Program-made: the position numbers and the translations under genes
Notes under the pieces: model-generated
What the model was told of the DNA's origin: nothing
Databases searched by the model: none
What the model saw: the letters and a program-made list of their open reading frames with translations, nothing else
Shown here: positions 44,920 through 53,239 of the stretch, one piece after another
Layout: every line of letters starts with the position of its first letter
Position numbering within the stretch: position 1 is the first letter of the stretch
Source of the DNA: JAVBOW01 sp031550125
GTDB lineage: Bacteria; Bacteroidota; Bacteroidia; Bacteroidales; Rikenellaceae
NCBI GenBank assembly: GCA_031550125.1
Contig: JAVBOW010000023.1
Coordinates: 46,629 to 110,628, forward strand
DNA: 64,000 nucleotides
Direction: 5' to 3'

Positions 44920-46110
44920 ATGCAACACAGCGTAAAAATATCAGAAAGAGTGTGGTGGCTCGGCGTAAACGACCGCCGCAAACATCTCTTTGAAAACATA
45001 TGGCCCATACCCCAGGGGGTGTCGTACAACTCCTACCTTATCGCGGACGAGAAATCGGCGCTTATCGATACGGTGGAGATAGGCTCCGACGGGGCGTACA
45101 TAGAAAAGATAGAAAGCCTGCTTGAGGGCCGTCCGCTCGACTACCTTATAATAAACCACATGGAGCTGGACCACGCCGGCGAGATAGAATGCGTGGCAAG
45201 GCGCTACCCTGAAGCTAAAATTGTGGGCAATTCGCGCACGTTCAAGGTATTGGAGGCCTACTTCGGCGCTTACTGCAGCAACCTGCTGGAGGTAAAGGAC
45301 GGCGATACGCTCGACCTGGGGGCAAGCAAACTCAAGTTTGTACTCACCCCCTGGGTTCACTGGCCCGAGACGATGATGACTTACGAGGCCACCGAGCAGA
45401 TACTGTTCTCAGGCGACGCATTCGGCACTTTCGGCGCTCTTAACGGCGTTGTGGTCGACACTCCGTCCACCCTGGCGCGCTATGAAGAGGAGATGCGCCG
45501 CTATTATTCGAATATAGTGGGCAAATACAGCGGCATGGTGCAGAAAGCCATGGCCAAACTGGCGGGAGTGCCGGTCAAGGCCATATGCTCGCTCCACGGT
45601 CCCGTATGGCGCTCCAACGCGGATAAAGTGATAGGCCTGTACGATCGTTGGAGCCGTTACGAGGCCGAGCCTGGAGCCGTAGTTATATACGCGTCGATGT
45701 ACAACAACACCGCCCGCATGGCCGACCATATAGCCATGGGACTGTGCGACGCAGGAGTGGGTGAAGTTGTGGTGCATGACGTATCCAAAACTCATATCTC
45801 ATATCTTATCAACGACATATGGAAATACAAGGGCGTAATCTTAGGCAGTTGCGCCTACAACAGCCAGATGTTTCCGCTGATGGAGAACTTGTGTCGCGAC
45901 CTTATCCACATGGACGTAAAAAACAAGGCGTTGGCCATATTCGGATCGTATAGCTGGAACGGCGGAGGAGTACGCAACCTCCAGAATTTCGCCCAGGAGA
46001 TCGGGTGGGAACAGGTTTGCGACGCAGTAGAGATACACGGCCGCCCCACGGCGGAAAAATATGCAGCCTGCGATGCGCTTTGCAAAGCGATGGCCGAAAA
46101 ACTCAGTTAA
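44920..46110 (+). CDS. A-type flavodiiron protein (FprA family)
   Basis: A 396-residue protein. The N-terminal beta-lactamase-like diiron domain has H80-x-E82-x-D84-H85 (HMELDHAGE), then HWPET, SGDAFGTFG and SLHGPVW for the remaining ligands. The C-terminal flavodoxin domain (VVIYASMYNNTARMADHIAMGL, from about 250) binds FMN. These enzymes reduce O2 to water or NO to N2O. Four bases after the hydrogenase gene, it probably protects that oxygen-sensitive enzyme or uses its electrons. It has no rubredoxin domain, so an outside donor is needed. Confidence 0.94.
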   Translation: MQHSVKISERVWWLGVNDRRKHLFENIWPIPQGVSYNSYLIADEKSALIDTVEIGSDGAYIEKIESLLEGRPLDYLIINHMELDHAGEIECVARRYPEAKIVGNSRTFKVLEAYFGAYCSNLLEVKDGDTLDLGASKLKFVLTPWVHWPETMMTYEATEQILFSGDAFGTFGALNGVVVDTPSTLARYEEEMRRYYSNIVGKYSGMVQKAMAKLAGVPVKAICSLHGPVWRSNADKVIGLYDRWSRYEAEPGAVVIYASMYNNTARMADHIAMGLCDAGVGEVVVHDVSKTHISYLINDIWKYKGVILGSCAYNSQMFPLMENLCRDLIHMDVKNKALAIFGSYSWNGGGVRNLQNFAQEIGWEQVCDAVEIHGRPTAEKYAACDALCKAMAEKLS

Positions 46111-46112
46111 AT

Positions 46113-46490
46113 ATGCTTGAAACAGGATTGCAATACACGGCCGCGACAACCGTGACCGACCGCAACACGGCCCAGGCCTACGGGTCGGGCGGGGTAGAGG
46201 TGTTCGCCACCCCGGCGATGGTGGCGCTGATGGAGAACGCCGCGCGACATGCCGTGGCGGAAAACCTGCCGGAGGGTTCCACCACTGTCGGCATCGCGGT
46301 AAACATAGTCCATACGCGGGCTACGGGCATAGGCCGCGAGGTCTCCGCGACAGCCACGCTTACGGGTATAGACGGACGGACTCTCACCTTCGACGTCGTG
46401 GCGTCGGACAGTGAGGGCGAAATAGGTCGCGGGACGCATACGAGGACGGTAGTGGATACCGGACGTTTTATGTCGAAACTGAAAAAATAG
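46113..46490 (+). CDS. hotdog-fold acyl-CoA thioesterase, FlK-like
   Basis: A 125-residue protein with start ATG 46113, 2 bases after the flavodiiron stop. It has the pattern of FlK-type thioesterases: VFATPAMVALMENAARHAV (Glu in the central helix), then VGIAVNIVHTRATGIGREV. It would hydrolyse an acyl-CoA. Why it ends a hydrogenase operon is unclear; no clear terminator follows. Confidence 0.82.
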   Translation: MLETGLQYTAATTVTDRNTAQAYGSGGVEVFATPAMVALMENAARHAVAENLPEGSTTVGIAVNIVHTRATGIGREVSATATLTGIDGRTLTFDVVASDSEGEIGRGTHTRTVVDTGRFMSKLKK

Positions 46491-46546
46491 TTTCCGGCGA
46501 GTCGCCTAAAGCGGATATGTTATTAAAATAATTTCAAAAATAATTC

Positions 46547-46554
46547 TATCTTTG
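46547..46554 (+). promoter_or_regulatory. promoter -7 element (TATCTTTG) for the phosphofructokinase gene
   Basis: A perfect TAnnTTTG match, leaving an untranslated leader of about 80 bases before ATG 46642, the longest leader of any promoter called here. Confidence 0.62.
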
Positions 46555-46641
46555 CTCGGCCAAAAGAGGTCAATGCTTTTTAAGCTTCCATGCGACATTA
46601 TGCTACGCATATATTACTCTAACATATAAAAACTTAAAGAA

Positions 46642-47877
46642 ATGAAAGACGCAATTGCAATCCTCACCGGAGGCGGCCCAGCGCCAGGCATGAACGCCGT
46701 AGTAGGCAGCGTGGCCAAAACGTTCCTCAAACAGGGCTACAGGGTTATCGGCCTGCACGAAGGCTATTCGGGCCTTTTCAACAAAAACCCCCGCACGGTG
46801 GAGATAGATTTCACCCTTGCTGACGATATCTTCAACCGCGGCGGTTCATACCTGCAAATGAGCCGTTTCAAACCCACCGATAAAAATTTCGCCGAAGATT
46901 TCAACCTCGAATTCTTCACCAGCCAGAACGTAAAGCTTCTGGTAACGGTGGGCGGCGACGACACCGCTTCGACGGCTAACCGCATAGCCCGTTTCCTTGA
47001 GGAGAAAAAATACCCCATCGCCAACATCCACGTTCCCAAAACCATAGATAATGACCTTCCCTTGCCGTCGGGTTCACCCACGTTCGGCTATGAGTCGGCC
47101 GCAGACAAGGGCGCAACGATAGGACGCGCCGTTTACGTCGACGCCCGCACCAGCGGCAACTGGTTCGTGTTGGCCGCCATGGGCCGCTCCGCCGGTCACC
47201 TGGCTTTCGGTATCGGCACGGCATGCCACTATCCTATGATCGTTATCCCCGAGATGTTCTACAAAACCGAGATCACCGTGGATAAGATAGTAGGCCTGGT
47301 GGTTTCGTCCATCATCAAACGCAAGATCATGGGCATGGACTACGGCGCGGCCATAATCTCCGAGGGCGTGTTCCACGAGCTGAGCGACGAGGAGATCAAA
47401 CGCACCGGCATCCAGTTCTCTTACGACGACCACGGCCACCCCGAACTCGGCAAGGTATCGAAAGCGCACATCTTCAACGAAATGCTTGAGAAAAAGCTCA
47501 AAGAGCTGGGTATCAAGGTTAAATCGCGCCCCGTAGAGGTGGGCTACGAGATCCGCTGCCAAACGCCTGTGGCTTTCGACATAGTCTACTGCTCGCAATT
47601 AGGCATGGGCGTATACAAACTCTTCAAGGAGGGCAAAACGGGTTGTATAGTTACGGCCGACCCAGCAGGCCAGATCGGCCAGATCTACCTCAAAGATCTG
47701 CAAGATCCCAAAACTGGCAAAATTCCGCCCCGCCTGGTAGACATCAATGGCGACCGATACAAAGCAGTGGTACAGAATATACTATGCTATATCACTCCGG
47801 CTGACTACGAAGCCGCCAAAAAATTCGTCGCAACCCCGGAGGACTTCGATTTCGAGAAGATACTGGGGCTGAAATAG
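46642..47877 (+). CDS. 6-phosphofructokinase, predicted pyrophosphate-dependent
   Basis: A 411-residue PFK. The N-terminal loop is GGGPAPGMNAV. Two residues that set phosphate-donor choice are of the PPi type: D107 in VGGDDTAST (ATP enzymes have Gly) and K133 in PKTIDND (ATP enzymes have Gly). YESAADKGATIGRAV and MGRSAGHLAF are family segments. It phosphorylates fructose 6-phosphate at the main glycolytic step, here probably with PPi and so reversibly. A strong hairpin terminator follows. PPi use is predicted from residues only. Confidence 0.93.
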   Translation: MKDAIAILTGGGPAPGMNAVVGSVAKTFLKQGYRVIGLHEGYSGLFNKNPRTVEIDFTLADDIFNRGGSYLQMSRFKPTDKNFAEDFNLEFFTSQNVKLLVTVGGDDTASTANRIARFLEEKKYPIANIHVPKTIDNDLPLPSGSPTFGYESAADKGATIGRAVYVDARTSGNWFVLAAMGRSAGHLAFGIGTACHYPMIVIPEMFYKTEITVDKIVGLVVSSIIKRKIMGMDYGAAIISEGVFHELSDEEIKRTGIQFSYDDHGHPELGKVSKAHIFNEMLEKKLKELGIKVKSRPVEVGYEIRCQTPVAFDIVYCSQLGMGVYKLFKEGKTGCIVTADPAGQIGQIYLKDLQDPKTGKIPPRLVDINGDRYKAVVQNILCYITPADYEAAKKFVATPEDFDFEKILGLK

Positions 47878-47901
47878 CGGGAAAAGAGTACCGTAATTAA
47901 C

Positions 47902-47952
47902 AAAATTACCGGACGGGAGAGATGGACCATCTCTCCCGTCCGGTAATTTTTA
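47902..47952 (+). terminator. strong terminator after the phosphofructokinase gene
   Basis: A perfect 22-bp stem (47902-47923 with 47929-47950) with a small loop ends in a T-rich tract. The end of a transposase remnant begins inside or right after it. Confidence 0.85.
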
Positions 47953-48122
47953 CGGACCAGGCGACCGAATTCAAACCTTTGCCAAAGCGCTGGTTCGCAG
48001 AGCGTTCATTTGCATGGTCCAGCGAGTTCAGGAGGGTGGCGAAAGATTACGAAAAATCGGTCGAACCCTATGAAACAATGATTTATATCGCTTCTATTGC
48101 GCCGATGATTAAATTTTTATAA
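47946..48122 (+). pseudogene. C-terminal remnant of an IS5-type DDE transposase
   Basis: An open frame of about 58 residues reads FKPLPKRWFAERSFAWSSEF, RRVAKDYEKSVEPYE and TMIYIASIAPMIKF. This resembles the end of IS5-group transposases: the catalytic Glu region (R-W-x-x-E-R-x-F-A-W), then the RRxxKDYE motif and a final hydrophobic helix. No upstream catalytic Asp part, start or inverted repeat was found, so it is a decayed fragment. The open frame begins at 47922, but the matching part starts near 47946. It sits in a 318-base gap. Confidence 0.72.
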
Positions 48123-48161
48123 CAATTTTTTTAGACAAGCCCTATTTATATTTGTTTTTTT

Positions 48162-48169
48162 TACCTTTG
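48162..48169 (+). promoter_or_regulatory. promoter -7 element (TACCTTTG) for the LruC-like lipoprotein
   Basis: A perfect TAnnTTTG match 26 bases before ATG 48196, just after the transposase remnant, in a T-rich stretch. Confidence 0.62.
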
Positions 48170-48195
48170 CGCCAATCATTTAAATAGTTAAATTT

Positions 48196-49176
48196 ATGAG
48201 AGGTTCTATAGTTATTGTCGGCGCATTATTGCTGATGCAAGGTTGTCTGAAAAACGATATAAAAAATCCGAACGACAGGGTCAATCCGAACGACAGGGTC
48301 AATCCGAACCGTTTCGCGATGATGGAGTCCTACAAGTTACCGATAAAAGAAGGTTTTGTTACGGTAGCCATGGACGGCACGGACACGATAGCGGCCAGCG
48401 GTATTCCCGTAATCATACAGAAAGCCGCGATGGCCAACCTTAACATATCATACGTGCCGGTGGCGGATTTGCCCCGATACGCCGAGGTGGGGGTGAACTA
48501 TTACAGTTATTACCTTGCGTTCGAAGACAGCCGCGAGAGCGGCGACCATGACTACAACGACCTTGTGGTTAAAGTTAACGCCCATGCCGGTTTAGGTCCC
48601 CGGTATACGTATCTCGACCTGGAAGTCATTCCTATAGCCCTGGGTTCGACCATGGATATAGGCTTGTACCTGGACGATGTACCGAGGACAGTATATACCC
48701 TGAATCAAACAGTACCCGTCAATGCAGACGGATCGTTCACTATCGCCGAAAATTGCCGAACCACGCTGTTCGGTGGCGACGGGGATTTTTTGAATACGCA
48801 ACAAGGTTCCGCGATGAAGGATTACGATTCATATAGTGTACGTTATTCTTTATTATGGGATCCTACTTTCGATTTTACCACCTGCCTGAGGTGGTTCATC
48901 AAAGCGGGCGGCGAAAAGATATATGCCGTCAGCGGAATCCACAAGAGCAACGACTGGGCCAGCTACGTAAGCAAATTCGGCACCCCATACGGTTTGGCGG
49001 TACCTTATATCCAATACAGGGGCAATTCACCTGCTTATGACAAATTCAGCTACCCGGTAGAATTCCAGCACATTTCCGGCGCTTATCCCGCATTCCAGGA
49101 TTGGCTGGATGGTACAATCAAGGATTTCAGAGCCATAGACCCCATTGAAGATTTGGTATACGAAGCCAATAACTAA
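48196..49176 (+). CDS. lipoprotein with LruC-like domain
   Basis: A 326-residue protein with a lipoprotein signal (GALLLMQGCLKN). Right after the lipid-modified Cys is an 18-bp tandem repeat (48265-48309) giving NPNDRV twice and a third partial copy. The domain from about residue 110 has YYLAFEDSRESGDHDYNDLVV, the Asp-rich signature I know from LruC-domain proteins, thought to bind Ca2+. The protein is likely exposed on the surface. I do not know its ligand. Two terminators follow. Confidence 0.75.
   Translation: MRGSIVIVGALLLMQGCLKNDIKNPNDRVNPNDRVNPNRFAMMESYKLPIKEGFVTVAMDGTDTIAASGIPVIIQKAAMANLNISYVPVADLPRYAEVGVNYYSYYLAFEDSRESGDHDYNDLVVKVNAHAGLGPRYTYLDLEVIPIALGSTMDIGLYLDDVPRTVYTLNQTVPVNADGSFTIAENCRTTLFGGDGDFLNTQQGSAMKDYDSYSVRYSLLWDPTFDFTTCLRWFIKAGGEKIYAVSGIHKSNDWASYVSKFGTPYGLAVPYIQYRGNSPAYDKFSYPVEFQHISGAYPAFQDWLDGTIKDFRAIDPIEDLVYEANN
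48265..48309 (+). repeat. 18-bp tandem repeat, 2.5 copies
   Basis: Two identical 18-base units (48265-48282, 48283-48300) and a half copy of 9 bases (48301-48309) lie in frame in the lipoprotein tether. A length change by slippage would keep the frame. Confidence 0.9.
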
Positions 49177-49200
49177 ACATTCATGTTTCCTGAATAAAAT

Positions 49201-49235
49201 AAACCGGGCCTTCTCAAAGGCCCGGTTTGTTTTTG
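49201..49235 (+). terminator. first terminator after the LruC-like gene
   Basis: A 10-bp perfect stem (49201-49210 with 49219-49228, loop TTCTCAAA) followed by GTTTTTG. Confidence 0.87.
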
Positions 49236-49243
49236 CACATAAA

Positions 49244-49271
49244 GAAGTCGTTCTCGGAACGGCTTCTTTTT
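49244..49271 (+). terminator. second, tandem hairpin
   Basis: A 10-bp stem with one G:T pair (49244-49253 with 49257-49266) ending in a T run, 9 bases after the first terminator. Confidence 0.6.
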
Positions 49272-49366
49272 CAGGCTCAGGGTTTGCCTAAAAATTAGTG
49301 CGATAAATACAGCCTGACAGTTTATTAAACGGTGATTATTCCGAGTCTTTGTTTTATACGAGGGAC

Positions 49367-49603
49367 TCACAATCGCGCGGGCCGATTATAGGTATATGAC
49401 AGCGCGCCGGACGGGCATTTTTCCACAGCATTGATTATGTGTACGGTGGTGTCGCCCGATATATCTATCCAAGGCCGGCGTCCAATCCTGAAAACGTTAG
49501 GTAAAAGCCTGATACACTCTGCCGAATGGCAGCACAGCCGCGGCTCCCAATAGACGGTTATCTCTCCGTTGGTGTAGCTTTTCGAAACGTTGTCTTGCAT
49601 CAT
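49367..49603 (-). CDS. small [4Fe-4S] mono-cluster protein (Fer4_19 / DUF1271 type)
   Basis: A 78-residue protein with the divergent ferredoxin pattern: VYWEPRLCCHSAECIRLLPNVF, then a long gap, then VEKCPSGAL. These are typical of the Fer4_19 family, an electron carrier of unknown partner. ATG 49603 is used. No neighbouring gene explains its job. Confidence 0.88.
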   Translation of the reverse strand: MMQDNVSKSYTNGEITVYWEPRLCCHSAECIRLLPNVFRIGRRPWIDISGDTTVHIINAVEKCPSGALSYTYNRPARL

Positions 49604-49625
49604 AAAGCGATATAGTTAAAAATAG

Positions 49626-49665
49626 AACGGTATGGAATAATGCATATTCCATACCGTTTATTTTT
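49626..49665 (-). terminator. bidirectional hairpin after the acidic-tail gene
   Basis: A 13-bp perfect stem (49626-49638 with 49646-49658, loop AATGCAT). On the minus strand a T-rich tract follows, ending the gene at 49684-49989. A T tract also follows on the plus strand. Confidence 0.72.
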
Positions 49666-49683
49666 ACTTACGGAAAACCGCGG

Positions 49684-49989
49684 CTATTCGTCGCTCTCTT
49701 CGGCGCCGTCTATGATCTCTTCGGCGCCTTTTATCTCCTCGTCGTAGTACTCCTTATCCTCTTCCTCCTCTACCTTGTCGTCAATTTTCACGTCTACTTT
49801 CACCAGGTATTTAACTTCCTCCGTCTCAAGCACTACTGCGTAGAAAAAATCACCCGGACCTTTATCGATCCTTATCATGTGATCTGTAAAACCGTGGGGA
49901 TATTGCTTCTTCAGTTCATCCTGAAGTTCTGCGGGCAAATTATGATAGCTTACTACCAATCTTTTCTTCTGAACCGTCTCGTTTGCCAT
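49684..49989 (-). CDS. conserved hypothetical protein with acidic tail
   Basis: A 101-residue protein with start ATG 49989 (MANETVQKKRLVVSYHNLP). An N-terminal globular part (HNLPAELQDELKKQYPHGF) is followed by a strand pattern and an acidic tail of about 25 residues rich in Glu and Asp. The sequence resembles a conserved small protein of Bacteroidales that I cannot name. The open frame upstream to 50046 is not supported. It is divergent from ligA. Confidence 0.75.
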   Translation of the reverse strand: MANETVQKKRLVVSYHNLPAELQDELKKQYPHGFTDHMIRIDKGPGDFFYAVVLETEEVKYLVKVDVKIDDKVEEEEDKEYYDEEIKGAEEIIDGAEESDE

Positions 49990-50158
49990 ACCAATCTCTC
50001 TGAGTCTGCTTTTAAAAATTTGTGCAATTATACGCAAAATTTGCATAAACCAAAGTCGGACGGCCCACTTTTTATCAACAATAGATATGTTTTTTGAATC
50101 ATTTTTGCGCCTTTACATACAATTTGGCTACCTTTAGCTTTTCAAATATTATTCCGCG

Positions 50159-52195
50159 ATGAATAAAAGGATCGCCGAGTTGCGCAAAGAGCTTAACGAA
50201 CACAACTACCTGTACTACATAATCAATTCTCCGAAGATCAGCGACCATGATTACGACATGCTGTTGCGCGAACTGCAGGAACTGGAAGAGAAACACCCGG
50301 AAGATTTCGACCCAAATTCGCCGACGCAAAGGGTAGGCAGCGACCTGACGGGCGAATTCCGCAGCGTAACGCACCGCTATCCGATGCTTTCCCTGTCGAA
50401 TACCTACTCCATGGAGGAGCTGCTCGACTTCTGCGCCAGGGTGGAACGCGAAACTGGCGGGGCCGAATATGTTTGCGAGCTGAAATTCGACGGCACGGCA
50501 ATAAGCCTGACATACGAGAACGGCCGGCTGACCAAAGCCGTCACGCGCGGCGACGGCGAGCGAGGCGACGACGTAACCGCCAACGTCCGCACCATCCGCA
50601 CCGTCCCGCTGGAGTTGGTCGGAAACGGATATCCCGCCCATTTCGAGATGCGGGGCGAGATATTCATGCCCCGGGCCTCTTTCAACCGCCTCAATGCCGA
50701 GCGGGCGGCCGCGGGCGAGCAACTTTTCGCCAATCCGCGCAACGCCGCCGCAGGAACGTTAAAACAGCAAAGTTCGGCCATAGTGGCGCGCAGGGGATTG
50801 GATTGTTTCATGTACTACGTGTCGGGCGAGAACCTTGGATTCAAAACCCATTGGGAAAGCCTGGAGCGGGCGCGCAAATGGGGATTTAAAATATCGGATA
50901 AGATGCGCCTGTGCCGCACCGCCGAAGAGATAGCCAGCTACATAGAAGAGACGGATATTTTACGTAACGGCCTGCCATACGATACCGACGGCGTGGTTGT
51001 GAAGGTAAACAGTTTCGCCATGCAGGAACAATTGGGTTCCACCGCCAAAGCGCCTCGCTGGGCGGTAGCTTACAAATTCAAGGCAGAGCAGGCCCTTACC
51101 AGGCTTGTGTCGGTAGACTTTCAGGTGGGCCGCACCGGAGCCGTGACGCCCGTGGCCAACCTCGAGCCGGTATTACTGGCCGGAACCACCGTAAAACGCG
51201 CCTCACTGCATAATGCAGACCAGATAGCTCTTCTGGACATACGTCCGGGCGATATGGTCTATGTGGAAAAAGGCGGCGAGATAATCCCTAAGATCACCGG
51301 AGTAGAACTGTCTGAACGCAGCGCCGGCAGCAAGCCGTTCGAATATATAGACCGTTGCCCCGAGTGCGGGACGCCTTTGGTGCGTTATCCGGGCGAGGCC
51401 AAGCACTACTGCCCCAACCAGAGCCACTGCCCGCCGCAAATACTTGGACGCATCATCCATTTCGTATCGAGGCGCGCAATGGATATAGAGAGTCTCGGCG
51501 AAGAAACTATCGCCCTGCTATTCAACTCAGGTCTGGTAAAAAACATAGCCGACCTCTACGACCTGAAGACGGAAACGCTCGCGGGACTGCCGCGCCTGGG
51601 GCAGAAATCTGCGGGCAACATAGTAGAGAGTATACGCAATTCTGCCGGAGTAGCTTTCGCCAGGGTACTTTTCGCCCTGGGCATACGTTTCGTGGGCGAA
51701 ACCACCGCCAAACACCTGGCGACGCATTTCGGCAGCCTGGACGCAATAATGTTCGCCTCGCGCGAAGAGTTGCTGGAAACGGAAGAGGTGGGGGACCGTA
51801 TAGCTGAAAGCATAGCCGATTACCTGTCCGACGCGGAGAACAGAGCCATCATAGGCCGCCTCCGCTCTGCGGGCATACAATTCGAAGGAAAGAGACGCGA
51901 AGCGGCGTCGCGCAGGCTCGACGGGCTTACGTTCGTCATATCCGGCACATTCGAGCGCCACAGCCGCGACCAGTTGAAACAACTCATAGAAGACCACGGA
52001 GGGAAAAACCTCGCCGCAGTATCGTCCAACACCGATTATCTTCTGGCTGGGGCGAATATGGGGCCGGCAAAACTGTCTAAAGCAGAGAAAGAGGGCGTCA
52101 AAATAATATCGGAAGCCGATTTCGAGGCCATGACAGGCGAAAACAATGCAGGGGAAGAGATAAAAAATAATCCAATACAAGGCACGTTATTTTAG
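50159..52195 (+). CDS. ligA: NAD-dependent DNA ligase
   Basis: A 678-residue protein. The adenylated lysine is K109 in CELKFDGTAIS. The N-terminal Ia domain reads NYLYYIINSPKISDHDYDML. The OB fold (VGRTGAVTPVANLEPVLLAG), the zinc finger (CPECGTPLV, HYCPNQSHC), the HhH tail and a BRCT domain (FVISGTFERHSRDQLKQLIE) follow in order. It seals nicks in replication. A near-consensus TACCTTTA precedes it at about 50129. dapA follows on the same strand from its own promoter. Confidence 0.98.
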   Translation: MNKRIAELRKELNEHNYLYYIINSPKISDHDYDMLLRELQELEEKHPEDFDPNSPTQRVGSDLTGEFRSVTHRYPMLSLSNTYSMEELLDFCARVERETGGAEYVCELKFDGTAISLTYENGRLTKAVTRGDGERGDDVTANVRTIRTVPLELVGNGYPAHFEMRGEIFMPRASFNRLNAERAAAGEQLFANPRNAAAGTLKQQSSAIVARRGLDCFMYYVSGENLGFKTHWESLERARKWGFKISDKMRLCRTAEEIASYIEETDILRNGLPYDTDGVVVKVNSFAMQEQLGSTAKAPRWAVAYKFKAEQALTRLVSVDFQVGRTGAVTPVANLEPVLLAGTTVKRASLHNADQIALLDIRPGDMVYVEKGGEIIPKITGVELSERSAGSKPFEYIDRCPECGTPLVRYPGEAKHYCPNQSHCPPQILGRIIHFVSRRAMDIESLGEETIALLFNSGLVKNIADLYDLKTETLAGLPRLGQKSAGNIVESIRNSAGVAFARVLFALGIRFVGETTAKHLATHFGSLDAIMFASREELLETEEVGDRIAESIADYLSDAENRAIIGRLRSAGIQFEGKRREAASRRLDGLTFVISGTFERHSRDQLKQLIEDHGGKNLAAVSSNTDYLLAGANMGPAKLSKAEKEGVKIISEADFEAMTGENNAGEEIKNNPIQGTLF

Positions 52196-52204
52196 AAATC
52201 ATAT

Positions 52205-52212
52205 TACCTTTG
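52205..52212 (+). promoter_or_regulatory. promoter -7 element (TACCTTTG) for dapA
   Basis: A perfect TAnnTTTG match 9 bases after the ligA stop and 21 bases before ATG 52234, so dapA has its own promoter. Confidence 0.65.
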
Positions 52213-52233
52213 TAGAAAAATAAGACAATTTGT

Positions 52234-53118
52234 ATGAAAAATAACATCCAGGGTACGGGCGTAGCACTGGTGACGCCGTTCGACGCTTCGGGCAAAATAG
52301 ATTTCGAGGCGCTGGGGCGGTTGGTACGCTACGTTTCGGATGGAGGAGTGGATTATCTTGTGGCGCTCGGCACGACGGCTGAGACGCCTACGTTGTCACA
52401 GGACGAAAAACGCGAAGTACTCGAATGCATCAAAGCCAATAATGTCAAAACGTTACCTCTCGTCCTGGGCATAGGCGGCAACAGCACGGCAGAAACGGCG
52501 CAGGCCTTTTCTCGCTACGACATGAATGGGGTGGACGCCATCTTGAGCGTGACCCCATATTATAATAAACCTTCGCAGGCAGGGCTTTTCGACCATTACC
52601 GCTGCCTCGCCATAGAAGCTCCGCGTCCCATAATCCTTTATAACGTGCCGTCGCGCACGGGGGTTAACATGACAGCCGAGACGTCGCTGAAGCTGGCCCG
52701 AGAAGTACGCAATATAATGGGCATCAAAGAGGCGTGCGGATCGATAAACCAGATGGCCCATCTTCTCAAGGGACGTCCGGAAGGATTCAGGGTGATATCG
52801 GGCGACGACGGAATGGCGCTGGCACTCGGCGCGATGGGCGGAGATGGAGTTATTTCCGTAGCCGCCAACGCATTTCCCGCACAGGTTGCGCAGATGGTCA
52901 GGGCGATAGCCTCGGGCGACGTAACGAGTGCGGCAGCACTGAACATGCAAATGCTGGAAGTTATCGACGCGCTCTTCGAAGAAGGCAATCCCGTGGGCAT
53001 CAAAACCGCCCTCACGGTCAAAGGACTTATACATAACTCGGTTAGGTTGCCGCTGGTATCTGGCTCCGATAAACTCCTGAATAAAATAGACGCTCTTATA
53101 AAAGAAAGCGGACTGTAA
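52234..53118 (+). CDS. dapA: 4-hydroxy-tetrahydrodipicolinate synthase
   Basis: A 294-residue aldolase-type protein. The Schiff-base lysine is K165 (IMGIKEACGS), with Tyr136 (ILYNVPSRTGV) and the GTTAETPTLS segment holding pyruvate. It condenses pyruvate and aspartate semialdehyde in lysine/diaminopimelate synthesis. The next step, dapB, is at 13627. Confidence 0.97.
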   Translation: MKNNIQGTGVALVTPFDASGKIDFEALGRLVRYVSDGGVDYLVALGTTAETPTLSQDEKREVLECIKANNVKTLPLVLGIGGNSTAETAQAFSRYDMNGVDAILSVTPYYNKPSQAGLFDHYRCLAIEAPRPIILYNVPSRTGVNMTAETSLKLAREVRNIMGIKEACGSINQMAHLLKGRPEGFRVISGDDGMALALGAMGGDGVISVAANAFPAQVAQMVRAIASGDVTSAAALNMQMLEVIDALFEEGNPVGIKTALTVKGLIHNSVRLPLVSGSDKLLNKIDALIKESGL

Positions 53119-53136
53119 CGCCTGCAGCGGAATCGC

Positions 53137-53174
53137 AAAACAGGGGACGCCTATAATGCGTCCCCTGTTTTTTA
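53137..53174 (+). terminator. terminator after dapA
   Basis: A 14-bp perfect stem (53137-53150 with 53158-53171, loop CTATAAT) running into a T tract. Confidence 0.87.
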
Positions 53175-53239
53175 TCCGTATTTTGAAACTCGTTAAAAAT
53201 AATATACCTTTACGAAAGATTTTCCTTCTCGAAAAACAT

